Shown: positions 8,940 to 22,100 of the stretch, in pieces
Numbering within the stretch: position 1 is the first letter of the stretch
Layout of the letters: each line of letters opens with the position of its first letter
Assembly: GCA_021292105.1 (NCBI GenBank)
Contig: CM037861.1
Location: 29,837,674 to 29,901,673 of the forward strand
Origin: Anadara kagoshimensis
Taxonomy: Eukaryota > Mollusca > Bivalvia > Arcoida > Arcidae
DNA length: 64,000 nucleotides
Direction: 5' to 3'
Position numbers and translations under genes: made by a program
Notes under the pieces: model-generated
What the model was told of the DNA's origin: nothing
The model's input: only the letters and a program-made list of their open reading frames with translations
Databases searched by the model: none

Positions 8940-10420
8940 AACATACTAATCCATGCCGGAATCACAATCGAGAAGCAAAGTAAACACTTTGGAACTGATA
9001 AGTTGGGTTAGACACGTGAACTTCCACCAGGGAAGTGAGGCCGGGAGCCCCGGAAGGTAAGCACCCCCTGTTTAGCTTGATACACCCGCCACGTGTGTAA
9101 TCAAACTTGTGTGAAAGGAACATGGAACTATGGGACGTCAAATATACCCAGGGCAATCCTTGACACAGAGACGTCAAACTTATCAACAATACTGTGATGA
9201 CGGCCATAAAACTTTTTGAGGGTCTTGATAAGCCTAGGCTTGCAATATCCCTGAGTCAACAATTTATTTGCAAGCAGCCTACTTCGTTGTACAAAGTACC
9301 TGTAGTGGGAACAGGCTTTTCCATAGCGTATTAATTGGGAAACAAATACACTATAAGCAGGAGAAGCAGGTATATTGCTGCATAGAAAAGGAAAGTTGAC
9401 GATGGAAAAATTGAAGTCATCACGTTTGTCGTAAAGTTTCAAATGTAGCCTTTTGTGTGCGTCATAATTCAGGTACAAGTCTAAATATGAAGCAAAACTC
9501 GAGGAATAAGTCGTGTCTTTTATTTCAAGCTCACTAGGATAGATGACATTCACATAGTCTCCAAATTTAGGATTGTTAAGAGACAGAACATCATCTATAT
9601 ATCTGTATGTTGAGTTGAATGATTTGGCGACAATCTTCTCTCCAGCTTTAACAAGGTTCTGCATTAATTCTGCTTCATAAGAATAAAGAAACAAATCAGC
9701 AAGCAATGGTGCACAGTTTGTACCCATTGGTATACTGATCGTTTGCTGAAAAAACTTTATTACCAAACACAACAAATATGTTATCTATCAGAAACTCCAA
9801 CATTTTGTATCTTCAGTATTTTTTTGTTTGGAATCCGTATGATTCTTGACAAAATAACCAGAATCCCTGTTCAGCACCAGATATTTGTATCTTGGCTTAC
9901 CGTTTTTTGTAAAAGAATGACGAGTGAATAATTTCTTTTAGACGTTCTTTCAATTTAGAATGAGGGATAGTGGTGTATAGTGTAGAAAAATCAAATGTTT
10001 TTATACTTTTTACATGAGATAAAGTATTAGATGCAATATGTTCAAGTAATTCTTTAGAATTTCTGAGAATCTACATTTGGTTGATTCCAGATGTAGGATA
10101 TACTTTTTCTGAATAAGACTGAAGACCATCTTTGACGATTGTCAAAATTTGTGTTAGAGTTACCGATAATGATTTAGTAGTACATTTAGACGAGCCTGCT
10201 ATATATCTTTCCTTATATGGATTTTTTTGGAGTTTAGGAATCCAATACAAGTAAGGAAGTCAAGATCTCCCACTTTAAGATTGATACCAAAAGACTCGAG
10301 AACTCCCCTATGGTTGGAAAGAACTTCATCTTTGGTAAAATTAGTTCTGGTATATGCAGGGTCATTTGCAGTGACGTAGCAGCTTCTTATACTTGCATGC
10401 TCAAGCATGCACATAATTTT
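8940..10420 (-). pseudogene. Penelope-like retroelement: broken reverse transcriptase and 3' end
   Basis: On the minus strand this reads through a reverse transcriptase. Order: a TKDEVLSNHRGVL segment (about 10345-10300), a degraded RYIAGSSKCTTKSLS palm segment (about 10200), FDFSTLYTTIPHSKL (about 9990), IPMGTNCAPLLADLFLYSYE (about 9735-9675), the catalytic YIDD (near 9600), and a C-terminal KLYDKRDDFNF...SQLIRYG region. The last part is one 215-codon frame (9775-9128); upstream, stops and frameshifts break it. A non-coding 3' tail (CTTACCTTCCGGGGC, CCTGGTGGAAGTTCACGTG) follows to about 8940. The RT is of the type found in Penelope-like elements; no GIY-YIG endonuclease is visible, so the class is inferred. 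The copy is inactive. Confidence 0.75.
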
Positions 10421-11599
10421 TTGGTTAAAAAAATCTCGGTTTGCAACAGAGTTCCGAATATTTGATTTATTTCGAACACTGTTTCACACAATTCTTTTTT
10501 CACTTTCGATTATATATTTAGCGTGAGATTGTTCAGTTCACCCTTCTTTTTTAAAAACCGTTTTCGATTAAACATGTACTGTATTTTTTATGTGTTCCTC
10601 CTATTTGTTTTGGTATGGATGGATTGGTATTCATGTTTTTGATCATGATCACAATATAAAGAAATTTTATTCGTTTTGTTTTTTAACAGCGCGATAGCAA
10701 ACAACCGGGCCAGATTTGACACAATCGGTGTCAATTACTTGAATACTATTGTACAAAGTCTAAAGTCGGTAGTTTTATAATCATTGGTTTGTGTTTACAA
10801 CGTCACGCTGGTTTGTTTTTTTTCTGACTGTTTTTGTGAACTTAGTTGTATTGTGTTCTTGTTGGGTATTGCTGTTTCCATTTACTATTTAGCCTCAATT
10901 TTCTATTGTTTGTTAACCTGTTTTGCAGCACCAGACGAGTTTCAGAATAAAATGAATATCCTTTATTTTTTTAAAACATATCCTAAATAGTGACTGTCAT
11001 GATTTGAACTAACAATGTACGATTTATTTCAACATAATTATTTAATTAAAAATGTTATTTGAAGTAGTATATAAAATGGACAGTTTACTTTTCAGGGAGC
11101 AGGCCTGAGAATACGTCTCTTCACTTGTTGAAAAAATATTCTAGCGGAGCATGCCTCTGGACCCCCTATCACTTTGGGGACTTCACCCCTAACACGTTTA
11201 GCATGCACCGTGACATCCATTTTTCTCTAGCTATGCCACTTCTAAACCAAGCTTCTTATAAAGACATTCAAGGTAGAATATCTTACAAACGAGAATAATG
11301 TTGTTAGAAGCCTTATCAGCTGGGACAACAACAATTTTACCGTGTATGTCTGTTAGGATTGCCTTAATTTCTGGATCCCTTAATACTGAAGACGGTTTAG
11401 TACTCATAGACCCTTTAAGTTTAAATCATACTCAAAGTGCCTACCTTTTTACCATTCATAATGATACTGATTCTTACGACAATTTTGAAATACATGTACT
11501 GTTGCAATCTGATAAAGCATGTGTTAATATTTTAATTCATAAAATTTCAATCAATTAGCATATGGCAGATGTGTTTAGAATTTCAGTATAAAACATATC
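10421..11599. other. Intergenic, no gene supported
   Basis: AT-rich DNA, possibly including the degraded 5' part of the neighbouring retroelement. Two open frames on the plus strand (10784-10990, membrane-like; 11298-11558) have no family signature and AT-driven composition, so I do not call them. Confidence 0.4.
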
Positions 11600-11639
11600 A
11601 AAGTTAAAAAAAATGCATTAAGTTAGAAAGATATCCGTT

Positions 11640-11850
11640 CCAAGAAAGAAACTAACTATTGTGAGAATGATCTATAACATGTGCCGGGTGTAGCCAGATA
11701 CACAGAAAATACTTATCCTTCCGGAGCTCCCTGCCTCACATCCCTGGTGGAAGTTCACGTTTTAACTTAATCTTGCCCGTTTAAAAGTTTCTACTTTGCT
11801 TTTGGATTTGTGATTGGACAGTTATCGTTATGTTTGTTTTTTGGTTAATA
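11640..11850 (+). mobile_element. 3' end fragment of the Penelope-like family
   Basis: Matches the 3' non-coding tail of the 8940-10420 element: GTGCCGGGTGTAGCCAG, CTTATCCTTCCGGAGCTCC, CCCTGGTGGAAGTTCACG. Orientation is plus, opposite to the copy at 8940-10420. No reverse transcriptase is left. Confidence 0.65.
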
Positions 11851-12109
11851 TTACACAATAAAGCTATCGATATAAATGACGTTAATTGGCAGAGAATCTA
11901 GTAGAAAAGTATTGGCTTCTGTAAATTAAAAAAAGATTTTTTAAAACATTTCCAGCAAGAAGCCAAAGTCCCCGATAGTTTAAGTCGCCATTTACAGTTG
12001 AACCAGAACCAGAGGAATATAATTATTCATTTTGCGAATGATAATTGTATTTGCTAAATTAATAATATTGTGAATAACACCAAAAAACATTCCTACCACT
12101 ATCTATAAC

Positions 12110-12440
12110 TAAAGTAGGGATATTGCAAGCTTCTAGGCTTATCAAGACTTTCATAAAGTTTCATGACCGTCACAACAATATTGTTGATTTTGTTTATAAG
12201 TATGATGTCTCTATATCGAAAATAACCTTGGATGAAGACGTCCCATTCTCAATTTTCATTTCATACGTGGCATGTGAAGCTAGCTTAACTAGAGTCGCTT
12301 ACCCTTCCGGAGCACCTTGCCTAACTTCCCTGGTGTAATTCCACGTGTTTAACTTAATTTACCAGTTTTCAAAGTTTTTACTTTTTACCTAGAGTTATGA
12401 TGTTTTCATCAATGTGTTTACGATTCACCCTTTCATGGTA
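12110..12440 (+). mobile_element. Penelope-like family 3' end with C-terminal RT remnant
   Basis: 12123-12230 encodes the end of the reverse transcriptase (RLIKTFIKFHDRHNNIVD, YDVSISKITLD) as in the 9128-9775 frame. The family tail follows (CTTACCCTTCCGGAGCACC, CCCTGGTGTAATTCCACGTG). It is a 5'-truncated copy on the plus strand. Confidence 0.7.
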
Positions 12441-12879
12441 ACATGTTATTCGATCTTTCAATTTAACTACTGCTTTTGAACGCAACTTGCAGACTTCAAT
12501 TTTATTTTTACCAAAAGCGCATACTTTACAGGAGGTTTACCGAATTTTCTCGGTACACTTTAACTACAGAAAAACCGCGAAATAGTTTAGAAGCTCATAC
12601 CCGTAAAAGTTTCCTACCGCTAATGTTTCTTCTTATACAGTATTAGCTTCTGTGTTAGGGCTTCGAGCTTCATTCGAACGTCCAATCCATTGCTAATGAT
12701 AACGTTTAGTGCACCAGTTTCCTTGGCTGGCTTTAAAATGCTTCGTTCGAACATTCAAAAACCGTATGTACACAAAATTATACCAATGTTTCTCAATAAT
12801 AATATCACTACATCTGTTGTCTATCTTTGCAAACACATGGGTGTCGTGGAGTATTGAGAGTTTTACGTCCAAGATTCCT

Positions 12880-13015
12880 GCACTCTTATGTCGAGAGGTT
12901 ATATCAGGTCAGGAGTTCCCTACCTTTGGCAAGCGAACTGACAAACTTTCTCACATAATTACTACTGCGTGTAGTAGTATCTGTATCGAGTGGGATTCTC
13001 TAAGCTCCCACCTTT
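12880..13015 (-). mobile_element. Family S SINE fragment
   Basis: Contains the family S body in the orientation used by the others (CTACCTTTGGCAAGCGAACT, GACAAACTTTCTCAC, ATCGAGTGGGATTC). Both ends are missing. Confidence 0.55.
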
Positions 13016-13029
13016 GTTTTGAAACTAAT

Positions 13030-13795
13030 CGTTAATGTACATGAAGTAAAAGATGTCGTAGTAACACTGGTATTATAAACTTGACACTTGTTGAGTTATG
13101 TCTTGTTTTGCTTGTTTGTAAATAATGTGCGTTGTTTATAGGCTGTCTGTGTGTGTACGTTTGTAAGAAGTGATACAAGTTTGGATATAAACCAAGTACA
13201 ACGCAGGTGAAAAGCCGTAGTCTTTCAGTTCACTTTGGAGTCTTCGAATTTTAGGATTACAGATTACTGTTGTTAGTTATACAAAAGTGCTTGAACCATG
13301 TCAATAGATTTGTTGCCAAATCTCAGTTGCAAGGATGGATTGTTACGTTGTTTATTTACCATGGAATTTACATGACTAACACAATGAACATCCCAAATAA
13401 AATCGGAGAATGTTATTTTTGGTCAGGATTATTAGTAATGGTTTCATTTAGCATTTTCAGTCCATCTTTTTAAATGCAAAATGTATCTATGTTTTTAACT
13501 TTTTCTTTTATGATTAATCGCGATGGGTGTTGAATGTTGCACATATTGATGATTCTGGATATTGCAACGTTTTAATCTTAATGTTTCTTTTCGGCATTTC
13601 TATTTCAATATAAATTTAGCATTTGTAATTATCTCTATATCTTAACCACTACAAAAATAGTATACGCTCTCAGTGAAAAGTAGTTCGGTTGGTTGAATTT
13701 TGCTTACCGTCACATCAGCAAATTTTTCAGCTATTTGAAACGAGAACTACTTTACTCTCTATGGGTTAATCAATAGACGTGTATGGATGTGAAGT
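13030..13795. other. Intergenic, nothing recognised
   Basis: No gene, RNA or repeat family is visible on either strand. Confidence 0.4.
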
Positions 13796-13799
13796 GCGA

Positions 13800-14066
13800 G
13801 TGTGTTGTATGATCTGCCTTGTACTAGCGCGCACTCAGATCGACTTTAAGTTGCTAGCTAACCGAGTCAGTACGCCGCAGACAAGCGTACCACTCCCCCA
13901 GTAACATTATATTGATACCAGGTTAACCAGTAAAGGCCAACGGCAAGGAAAACCAACTTTCCTACATGTGATCTAAGCAGGACTCGAACTCACAGCGACG
14001 AGATACTTTTTTTAGTAGATTTACAGACTGACGTCTTATCTATTAGGTCACCGCGACCTCCGAAAG
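13800..14066 (-). mobile_element. tRNA-Arg-type SINE
   Basis: On the minus strand, 14063-13980 resembles a tRNA-Arg-type head: GGTGACCTAATAGATAAGACG (box A) and GAGTTCGAGTCCTGC (box B), separated by a disrupted anticodon region containing an A-run. A body with GGAAAGTTGGTTTTCCTTGC follows for about 170 bp, before the sequence becomes unrecognisable. It is a third SINE type, different from families A and S. Confidence 0.6.
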
Positions 14067-14329
14067 TAATTCGGATTAAAAGACTACGTTCAAAAGACTT
14101 CATTGTTTGAACCTGAACCTCAAAAATTGAACATGTAATGCAGAAGTTTCAATCGTGGTATAGACCCGAGTCTTGCACTGTGATTCATTTATGACAACAA
14201 ACGTGTTGAATCCACTTTTCTATCGACAGTTTTCCTGTATTTATTGATATGCCATGACAGACCTTGTCCCCGCTGCGGGAACTTTATACAACGAAACAAG
14301 CGGCTTACAAATGAATTTTTGAATCGGTG

Positions 14330-14579
14330 ACAATGCACGACTAGGCTTATAACTTTTATTGCCGCCATCACAATATTAGTATTATGTCACTGTATCCAAA
14401 ATTATCCTTGATATATTTGACGCCCAAGAGTTCCACGCTCCTTTCATTCTGAATTTGATTTTACATGTGGCGGGTGTAGCTAGCTAGACCGGAGGTACCC
14501 GCCTTTCCAGAGCATTCAGTCTCACTTCTCTGGTGGAAGTTTACGTGTTTCACTAAATTAACCTGTTTTCAAAGCTTTG

Positions 14580-14616
<37 letters not shown>

Positions 14617-14665
14617 TGCTTTGGAATGGACTGGTATGTTTGGTTTTGAGTGAAAAATCAAATAT
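14330..14665 (+). mobile_element. Penelope-like family 3' end with poly-T insertion
   Basis: Matches the tails at 8940-9130, 11640-11850 and 12110-12440: ACATGTGGCGGGTGTAGC, CCGCCTTTCCAGAGC, TCTGGTGGAAGTTTACGTG. A run of more than 30 T at about 14582-14615 interrupts the tail. Confidence 0.65.
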
Positions 14666-14807
14666 AGTATCATTGGAACGCAACTGTTATATTAATATTA
14701 ATTTGTAAAACGATATTGAAGCATGGAGTTACGCATCTTTGCATTGTTTTCTCACGCTCTAAGGTTAGACATGGAGCGGAGTAATGTTTTTGAGCTTTTA
14801 CTGGTAT

Positions 14808-14945
14808 CGAGTAAACTACAACCTTCGACAAGCAAACCGACAAACTTTCGCACAGAATTTGTCCCGATTGCTATTGGACAGTGGTGTTTTGTGATCAGTA
14901 AGCCGGTTTTTTTTTGGACCACTCGACCACCGAGGACCTCTTAAA
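14808..14945 (-). mobile_element. Family S SINE, 3'-truncated
   Basis: The right end holds the tRNA-like head, read on the minus strand as CGGTGGTCGAGTGGTCC. The body has CGACAAGCAAACCGACAAAC as read on the plus strand. The 3' tail is missing. Confidence 0.6.
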
Positions 14946-17900
14946 AATGAAAGTTTATGGAAACGTTTACTTTACACTACAAGTAGGTACCAACATTGTC
15001 CATTCCACATTATTACCGTAAAAGACGTTTTAGGGTATGACAACAAACTAGCAACCATTGCGGTCGTACAGATTGCGACAACCCGAATGTCTTGAATTAT
15101 CAAACACTATCGAAATGATTATGTTTCACATTTTGTGCCACTTAGTTTGGGGAATTGTTTGGTGTACTTTCGCTTGCCACTTTTTACAATCGAGCTCTCA
15201 AGTGCTACTTTTCAATTTTTATGAAATAATACATTCAAAAGCAGCACATTACAATTTTTTGTATGGATTATTTCATAAGAAATCAAAAGTTGCACATGCA
15301 TCTTTAGACAATGTAAATCATGGATATTGATGCCTAAATGCCATTTCCACATGTTGGTTTGTTTATCATAGTATTATGTGCATGATTGCTTTGTATTAGG
15401 ACACACTCGGTGCTCCACGAAACAGAAGTTGCATAGGTTGCAGTCCCACCGGTTCATTATTCGAACATCGGATGGGCATGTAGCAATTTGAAACTTGTAC
15501 TTGTAAATATTAGCTATGTTCCATGTTTAAACCTTATATTGCGATTCAACTTATGTTTAGAGAAGTCATATAAGGGCAGGGCGTTTAATTGGAATAAAAA
15601 GGAACTATGTGGTCATTCATCGATCAATAGCAAGTATAATGATTTCTACCGTTGCCTATTATGCTCACGATTTTTTAACGATTTCGTGGACAGCGCATGT
15701 CTCGAACATTTTTATTGATATGACTAACCTTGGTAATGTTTTACCATATCGAGTACTTAGGACAAACCTTTTTTCATTTTATATTTATTTATTCTGCTCC
15801 ATCATTGTTCTCCGGTTTTATTTCATGTTCAAGTGAATCAAATGACCAGAAGTTTTCTCCCTAAAAGACCCATATATGACCCAAAAAGGAGCGCTATACT
15901 GAACTAGTGAAAATCGCTTATAACAGTTAGAAACCGCGAAAAAGAATTAAAAATATAAATAAGTATGTGTACAACAAATGTCAAGAACCGATGCCAATAT
16001 CAGAGACACGGCATTTAATTCCAAATTGTGTTTAAACACGCAATAATTCATTCCAAATTGTTTTTGGAGGCTATTAACATCATTTATGTGGTATCAAACA
16101 ATATCATATGCCTTGACAGGTTTTCAGTATACCATATTTCACAGAAATTAACTGAACTATTTGTTCAAATTAGTACTATGCATTGGTATTTCAGCTATGT
16201 AAATGACATTTAGCCAATTTACTAACACTTTTTTCCAAATTATGATGATTAATATTAATGTGTCCTGGATGAAAGGTCCCACAAATTAGCCGAATTATAC
16301 AGGAATTTCGTATGACATTTAAAGCCCAATCCTCTGTCACTTTGTTGTTAATAAATTCCACACTCCATATTTTTGAAGAATTCATATGGCATGGTTTTAA
16401 TCTTTAAATGTCACTATTTATAAAGTATTCATTGTTCCAATATGGGGAAAGAATCAATATTGCACCAATACAGTTTGGTCTTAGCCTACAGTCAACCTTT
16501 TTTTTTTAGAAATTAGCAGGAAAGATTAAGCATGTATATAAAAAAACAATGGTCTTTTTGTTCCCAAATCAAGTCTCTTTTGGGGATTCCTAATTCAAAA
16601 CATGACATGGATAAATTATTCCATTGAAAGAATTGACATAGGAAATAAAACAAGTATTGGAAAAAACAAAGTATGTGAAATATCCAATTTAGAAAATAAA
16701 GAGGCAAATTACAAAGTTGAATCACAACATGTAGCTAAAACATGGAATAAAACTAAGTTCCCTAGAAAAGGGCGGTTGACAAGTATCTTGATAAACAGCA
16801 GTAAGTGGTTCTTTAATGGACTAACTGAGCACCTCCAATAAATCCAAGTGTTTTATCATAGTCAGGGTGTCATAAATCCATTGTTGTGTATTGGGGTTTT
16901 TCTTGTACCATGTTGCCTATTGACAAGATATAGGTAATTTTCCAGCTCTCCCTTATTGCCTGAAAAATTTATCATGATGCATTCATGAACCCTTTTTTAC
17001 TCTGTGAAACTGTTTATGAATGTGCAAATTTTGTTGCAAAAACATCTTTTTTAAAAAATTTGGGAAGGACAGTGCTATATTACATTATAATCATTCATAT
17101 CTTATGAAATTTCAGTTTTTTTCTCCTTTTTTAATTCCTTTTCCACATTAAACACACAGTTCAACACTTGATAACAGTTTCAGAGAGTTGAAGGTATTTC
17201 ATGTTGCATCCTGACTTGTATATCTTCCATTACAACCATGTAACTACAATGACATGAGCAACTTTGTTGATATTTGGACTATACCGTTTATAGAGTTTAA
17301 GGAATTCCTATGAACTCTGGTCATACTCATATGTTCATAAGAATAACTGTTTTTTTTTCTTTCCTTTTAAATGCTGTTAGTTGTCCTGTCGTGTTTGAAA
17401 TCTGAAATGGTTCAGTAGTTAGATATAACAGATAGATTAAAGCCATCACCAATGCAATCCACATTTTGCATGAGTACATGCAATCATGCCCCTTCCATAA
17501 AAGCCAAGACTGGCTCTGCAAGGTTACTTATCATATAACAAATACATTCAGAGTTAGGCTATTTGAATGTATTTGTGGCATGCATTCATCACACTCATTT
17601 ATAACAATAATATAATGGATTTCCATCTATTATTACTACTTTTGATAGTATACCAAACTGAGATAAGACACATCTTGTGAGAGCTTTGGTTTTTGTTCTA
17701 AAGTAACCCCTAGATGCATTTGATAAATTTACAAATTAAAATTAGTGTAATTTCCAAGTCAAGAACATTTTTTTAGGGAAGAGATAATTTTAAGATTTAA
17801 TTTTCATAAACTGTTGACAAAATAAAATCATTTACACATTAAAATTAGTGCAATGTCCAAGTTAAGAACATTTCTTTTAAGAATAATTTTTTTTCATGAT

Positions 17901-18199
17901 TGGGTGCCAAAAATATAACTACTCAAAACATACCCAAAATATGGGTATGTATGGTTAGTTAATATTATCATTGCTGTATATGAAACAAAATTACAAATAT
18001 TCTGGCCAGTTACAGCATTACATTTTTTTTTCTGCAAGTTTATTTGTGAAAAAAAGACTAAAGGGGACCAGAAATTTTATGGTGGAATATGGTTCCCACA
18101 ATTCCCAAACTATGTTAAATTTCTCACAAGATGTGTCACACTCAAATAGTATATGCAAGAAAAAAATTCATGCATTAGCATTAAAGAACGCAGTGAGAT
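14946..18199. other. Intergenic, AT-rich, no gene supported
   Basis: Several short open frames exist on both strands, but none has a family signature, a conserved splice pattern or composition above background. Two near-copies of a short block (ACATTAAAATTAGTG... AGTCAAGAACATTT) lie near 17730 and 17835. Confidence 0.4.
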
Positions 18200-18477
18200 T
18201 ATAACTAGATACACTTAACAAACAGTTTATTGCATCCAAAAACAAAGTTGCACACAAAGGACATTAATCAATTAGACACATAAACTGTTCCAAAGTGCAA
18301 AGAGGTTATACGATATATATAATATATATACATAAAGGACATGTAATTACTGTGCACTGAAGGAAGCGATTTTATCTACTGTAAATCATTAATACCAATA
18401 CAACATGGTGTAGTAGAATATTGATGATGAAAAATAATAAGCTAAGTGTAAATGTAATATCATTCTCCTAAATCAAC

Positions 18478-18570
18478 CTAGAAAATTCTCTTTACTTGTG
18501 TTGCATCGTGTTTCCACGGAGAGAAAACAATGAAGGTTTTGTCACATGCAGGGGGCACCTGCTGCTGTTG
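18478..18570 (-). CDS. RBFOX predicted alternative terminal exon (QQQQ-start tail)
   Basis: A strong acceptor (TTGCGTAACTGTTTTCAG) precedes CAACAGCAGCAGGTGCCC. In phase 0, the phase left by the 27257 exon, it encodes QQQQVPPACDKTFIVFSPW and 11 further residues to a TAG at 18480-18478. It would replace the usual RFAPY ending by an unrelated 30-residue tail. The NAGNAG run (CAGCAGCAG) would allow one- to three-residue shifts. A candidate AATAAA lies about 250 nt downstream. The splice site and phase are seen; its use is inferred, and it could be a chance match. Confidence 0.35.
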   Translation of the reverse strand, partial: QQQQVPPACDKTFIVFSPWKHDATQVKRIF

Positions 18571-18954
18571 CTGAAAACAGTTACGCAATTAAAACCTGCA
18601 ACATCAAATAACAAGCAACATTATCCTATATCATCATCATCATCATCAACTATGATATCAAATACACTAAAATGGATAGTTATCTACAATAAAAAGAATC
18701 ATATGGAAAATTCTATGTATAAATATGATGAAGAAAAATGTTGATTTTTTGTATTTTCTAAACAGTTACTCTAAGGATGTATACAATAAATAACATGGAA
18801 TAATGAATTACCAATCAGAAATGTTACAATAAAATATCTAATGCTTAAAGTGCAATGAAGGAAAAAAGTTCATAAACTAAACAAATCATAAAAGTTCTAT
18901 CCAAACAAGCACCTCTGTAAGATATCACATGCTACTCTGATATCAAACAAATCA

Positions 18955-19105
18955 AGGGTTTAGAAGTAAAAGGGGTTATCTCCCTTTTATATGAGGTTTA
19001 TTATAACACCTTAGTAAAAGGGGTTATCCCCTTTATATGTGATTTATAACACCTAAGTAAAAGTGTTATCTCCCTTTATATGGTGTTTATTATAACCCCT
19101 TTTAC
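18955..19105. repeat. Three-copy tandem repeat, about 58 bp
   Basis: Units of roughly AGTAAAAGGGGTTATCTCCC plus TTTATATGAGGTTTATTATA plus ACACC repeat three times with small changes. AAAAGGGGTTAT and the final ATAACCCCTTTTA are inverted copies, so the RNA could fold into a hairpin. Confidence 0.65.
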
Positions 19106-22100
19106 CTCTGAACTCTCGATATACAACCTTGTGTGTTATAAATATTTTTATCACGGATCATATGACGCAGCTAATATTAAGTATGCAGAGATGTTATAAT
19201 AACAAAACATGCTAAAGGTGGTGGTAACAATTCCTTAATAATGGTCATAACAGGGAGGAGATTAAGCACAAATATGATCCTCAAATATACAACATGCTGG
19301 ATTAATAAATGATATCAGTTCAAATTATCACTCTCTGTAGTATCATGCTATGGTGACCATGGTGACAATGGTGACCATGTGATTTTACCCATCATGCCCT
19401 GTCATGCTATTTTGATAGGAAGCTGCTCATACAGCTACAACAGGAAGTAGCACAGTGGCCATTACAGCATACATGAATATAAAGCCAATAAATCTATACA
19501 GAATATTATTAGATGATTAATAATTCTTCAAACACATTAAACAGGAAAGAGAGAAAAAAGAAAGAAAAGAAATAAACCAAAACTGATTAATATGAAATAA
19601 AATACCAACTGTTTAAACTAGATTCATACGACTACATCACAGAGATGAGAAGTGTAAGAAGACCACATCACTCATTAAAATTAACCAGTGGTTTCAATTT
19701 ATTGCATCTTAAAAGTAATATATAAATTCAAAAAAATTCCATATTCATTAACAAAAAACCAAAAAACATTAATGTATTTTGACTTCTGTTGGTATAATTT
19801 TTTTGATTATCAGTCAACTTTAAAATATATCTATAAAACAATACTTCCATTTTAGGAAGTGCGTAGGTTTTTCACTGTATCATCATAATATTATAACATA
19901 TGTAAATACAACAAGAATAATTTTTGAAACAGATAGAAAACTCAGCTTTTTTTTAAATTAAAAAAATGAGATTACTACCACTAATAATAATAACAAAAAC
20001 AATGCCTTTTTGTAATAAAAAACAAAGTTCGCATTAAAAATATCCCTAAATGTAGATAAACAAATATATACGAATATATATTCTGCAAATATACATCAAT
20101 TGGTTTTTATGTCTTGATTTTAGTAATGCAACTTCAATTTTTTTTATTAAAAGAGTCTGTTGCCACAATTTTCTGTTGTAACCAAGTTTTAGTTATATAC
20201 AGCTGTAATACCAATTTTCATTCTGCTTTTTCCCAAAGAATTGGTATCAACCACTACATGTATATCACTGAAAATTAATTCAGTGAAACCAAATATATGA
20301 AAAATTTCACTATCATGATTATGACTGCATTTCAAATAACTTCATCCATAATTTTTTTAATACATATAATAATTTTTTAATTCACTATTGCAAAAAAAAT
20401 TTAAAACGCCATGAAATAACTGATTAAATTATTTAACCAGAAATATATACTGATTAAATAAATGTATAATATTAGGAGCAGATAAAAACCAAATAATGTA
20501 TATTCACAAAATATTGGATAAATTTCAATGGATATTGCAGATCTATGAAAAGGAAAAAAAAGGGTGGCCTGGACTATCATCTCTTAAGGTTAAATTGCGT
20601 AATGGACAATACAGAAATTAATCCTTTCTAATAATAAAAAGTTGTAGAGATTCTCTAAACAATTAAAAATAACCTCTTTTCTATCTACTTATTATTATGA
20701 CAATCAAAAAATGTAAAGAAGGCAAGATCATTTTGGCAAGGATCTCATAGTAACAACTTTAAATAACATTTTATCATCTTAAATTATGAAGAATAACATG
20801 TGAATAAATTTTTGAGACTAGCTTTCAAATAATACTCTTCAAGCATTCATACCACATTCATACCCCAACACACATCCTTGTATTTTCTGTACACACTTAC
20901 CTCCCTTTGCTCACTTCCTACACATACACACATTCACATACAACCTCATCATTCCATATTTACAATAAAATTCTTAGATTTTCTAGCACCAAGTAACATA
21001 CATTCACATAACAGCCATACTGGAAGAAATCTTAATGAATGAAAAAAAAATAACCAATGCCAAATTAATGAAGACCAGAATTATTATCTCCACATTTATC
21101 TAATACTGATAGGCTATTCTATCACCTATGAGTAACCAATCACAATTAAGCTTTCAATCTTGACAGGTTCAACTTGAAACCATTTTATTATCCAATCACA
21201 AGGAAGCTCCTGGTGTCCATAGTAACTACGATCAGTTTCCAATGAAAACAAAGCTTAAAGTGTACACATAATATGCTCAACCAGCGATCCACTGACAAAA
21301 GGCCCTTCAACTAAAAAAAACTCACCTGAGCACAATACCTGTATAACTGTTAAAGGTTGTGCAAAGAATAAGCTTAACATTTAAATGTGTAACTGCCATA
21401 ACTGAATTTCAATATTTGAAGAATTTAAATTCATTAAGCATCTTTCAAGCTTTAAGAATAAGTTTATAAAGTATATTTTGAATTCAAGCCAAAAATGCAT
21501 AAAAATGTAATATAATTTGTTAAATAAGAGAAACTTAAATGTTTCGAATTTCAAAATCTGTTCGAATCCAAGGATAAATCAATGACAAGAATTTCAACTG
21601 TCTAAATACTAATTTCCAACCATCTGGATAAAATTGTTTTGGCAGAAAAATCACAAAGGGCAATAACGCAGGCTGACTGAAAATGCAGCTTCAAGCATTG
21701 ACTCAGGTGAGCTTCAAACATAATAAGATTTTTCTGTCAGCATGCCCTCCTTAAATATAAACACATGTGGAGATACCCTTCCCTGAAATGTATCCTACTC
21801 TCATTAAACTTTGCGCTACCAGTGTTAATGAATCAAAATTGTGTTCAATATATATGTATATCAAAAAAGATTACAATGTTAAATTGCACATCAATATGGT
21901 AAAGTATTCAAATAAAGCACCCAGCTGACTAATTAGGTCAACCAAACGTTTTAACAATTTTCACAGCTTTCTTACAGGCAAATATTTGGCCCAAACCAAA
22001 TCACATCCAAATTGTACAAGAGCAAATAGAGAAAGAAATAAACAAACCACAGAACACCAAAAATATCAACACTTTTCAATTTTTTTTCTCAAAACTAAAT

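Noticed and set aside
10784..10990. A small membrane protein on the plus strand
   Set aside because: Hydrophobicity follows from T-rich sequence; no family signature and no splice or regulatory support.
15058..15836. Several overlapping small frames on the plus strand
   Set aside because: AT-rich composition, no recognisable motifs, and mutually overlapping frames.
18496..18744. An 82-aa frame on the plus strand
   Set aside because: It overlaps the candidate RBFOX terminal exon on the minus strand and has no signature.
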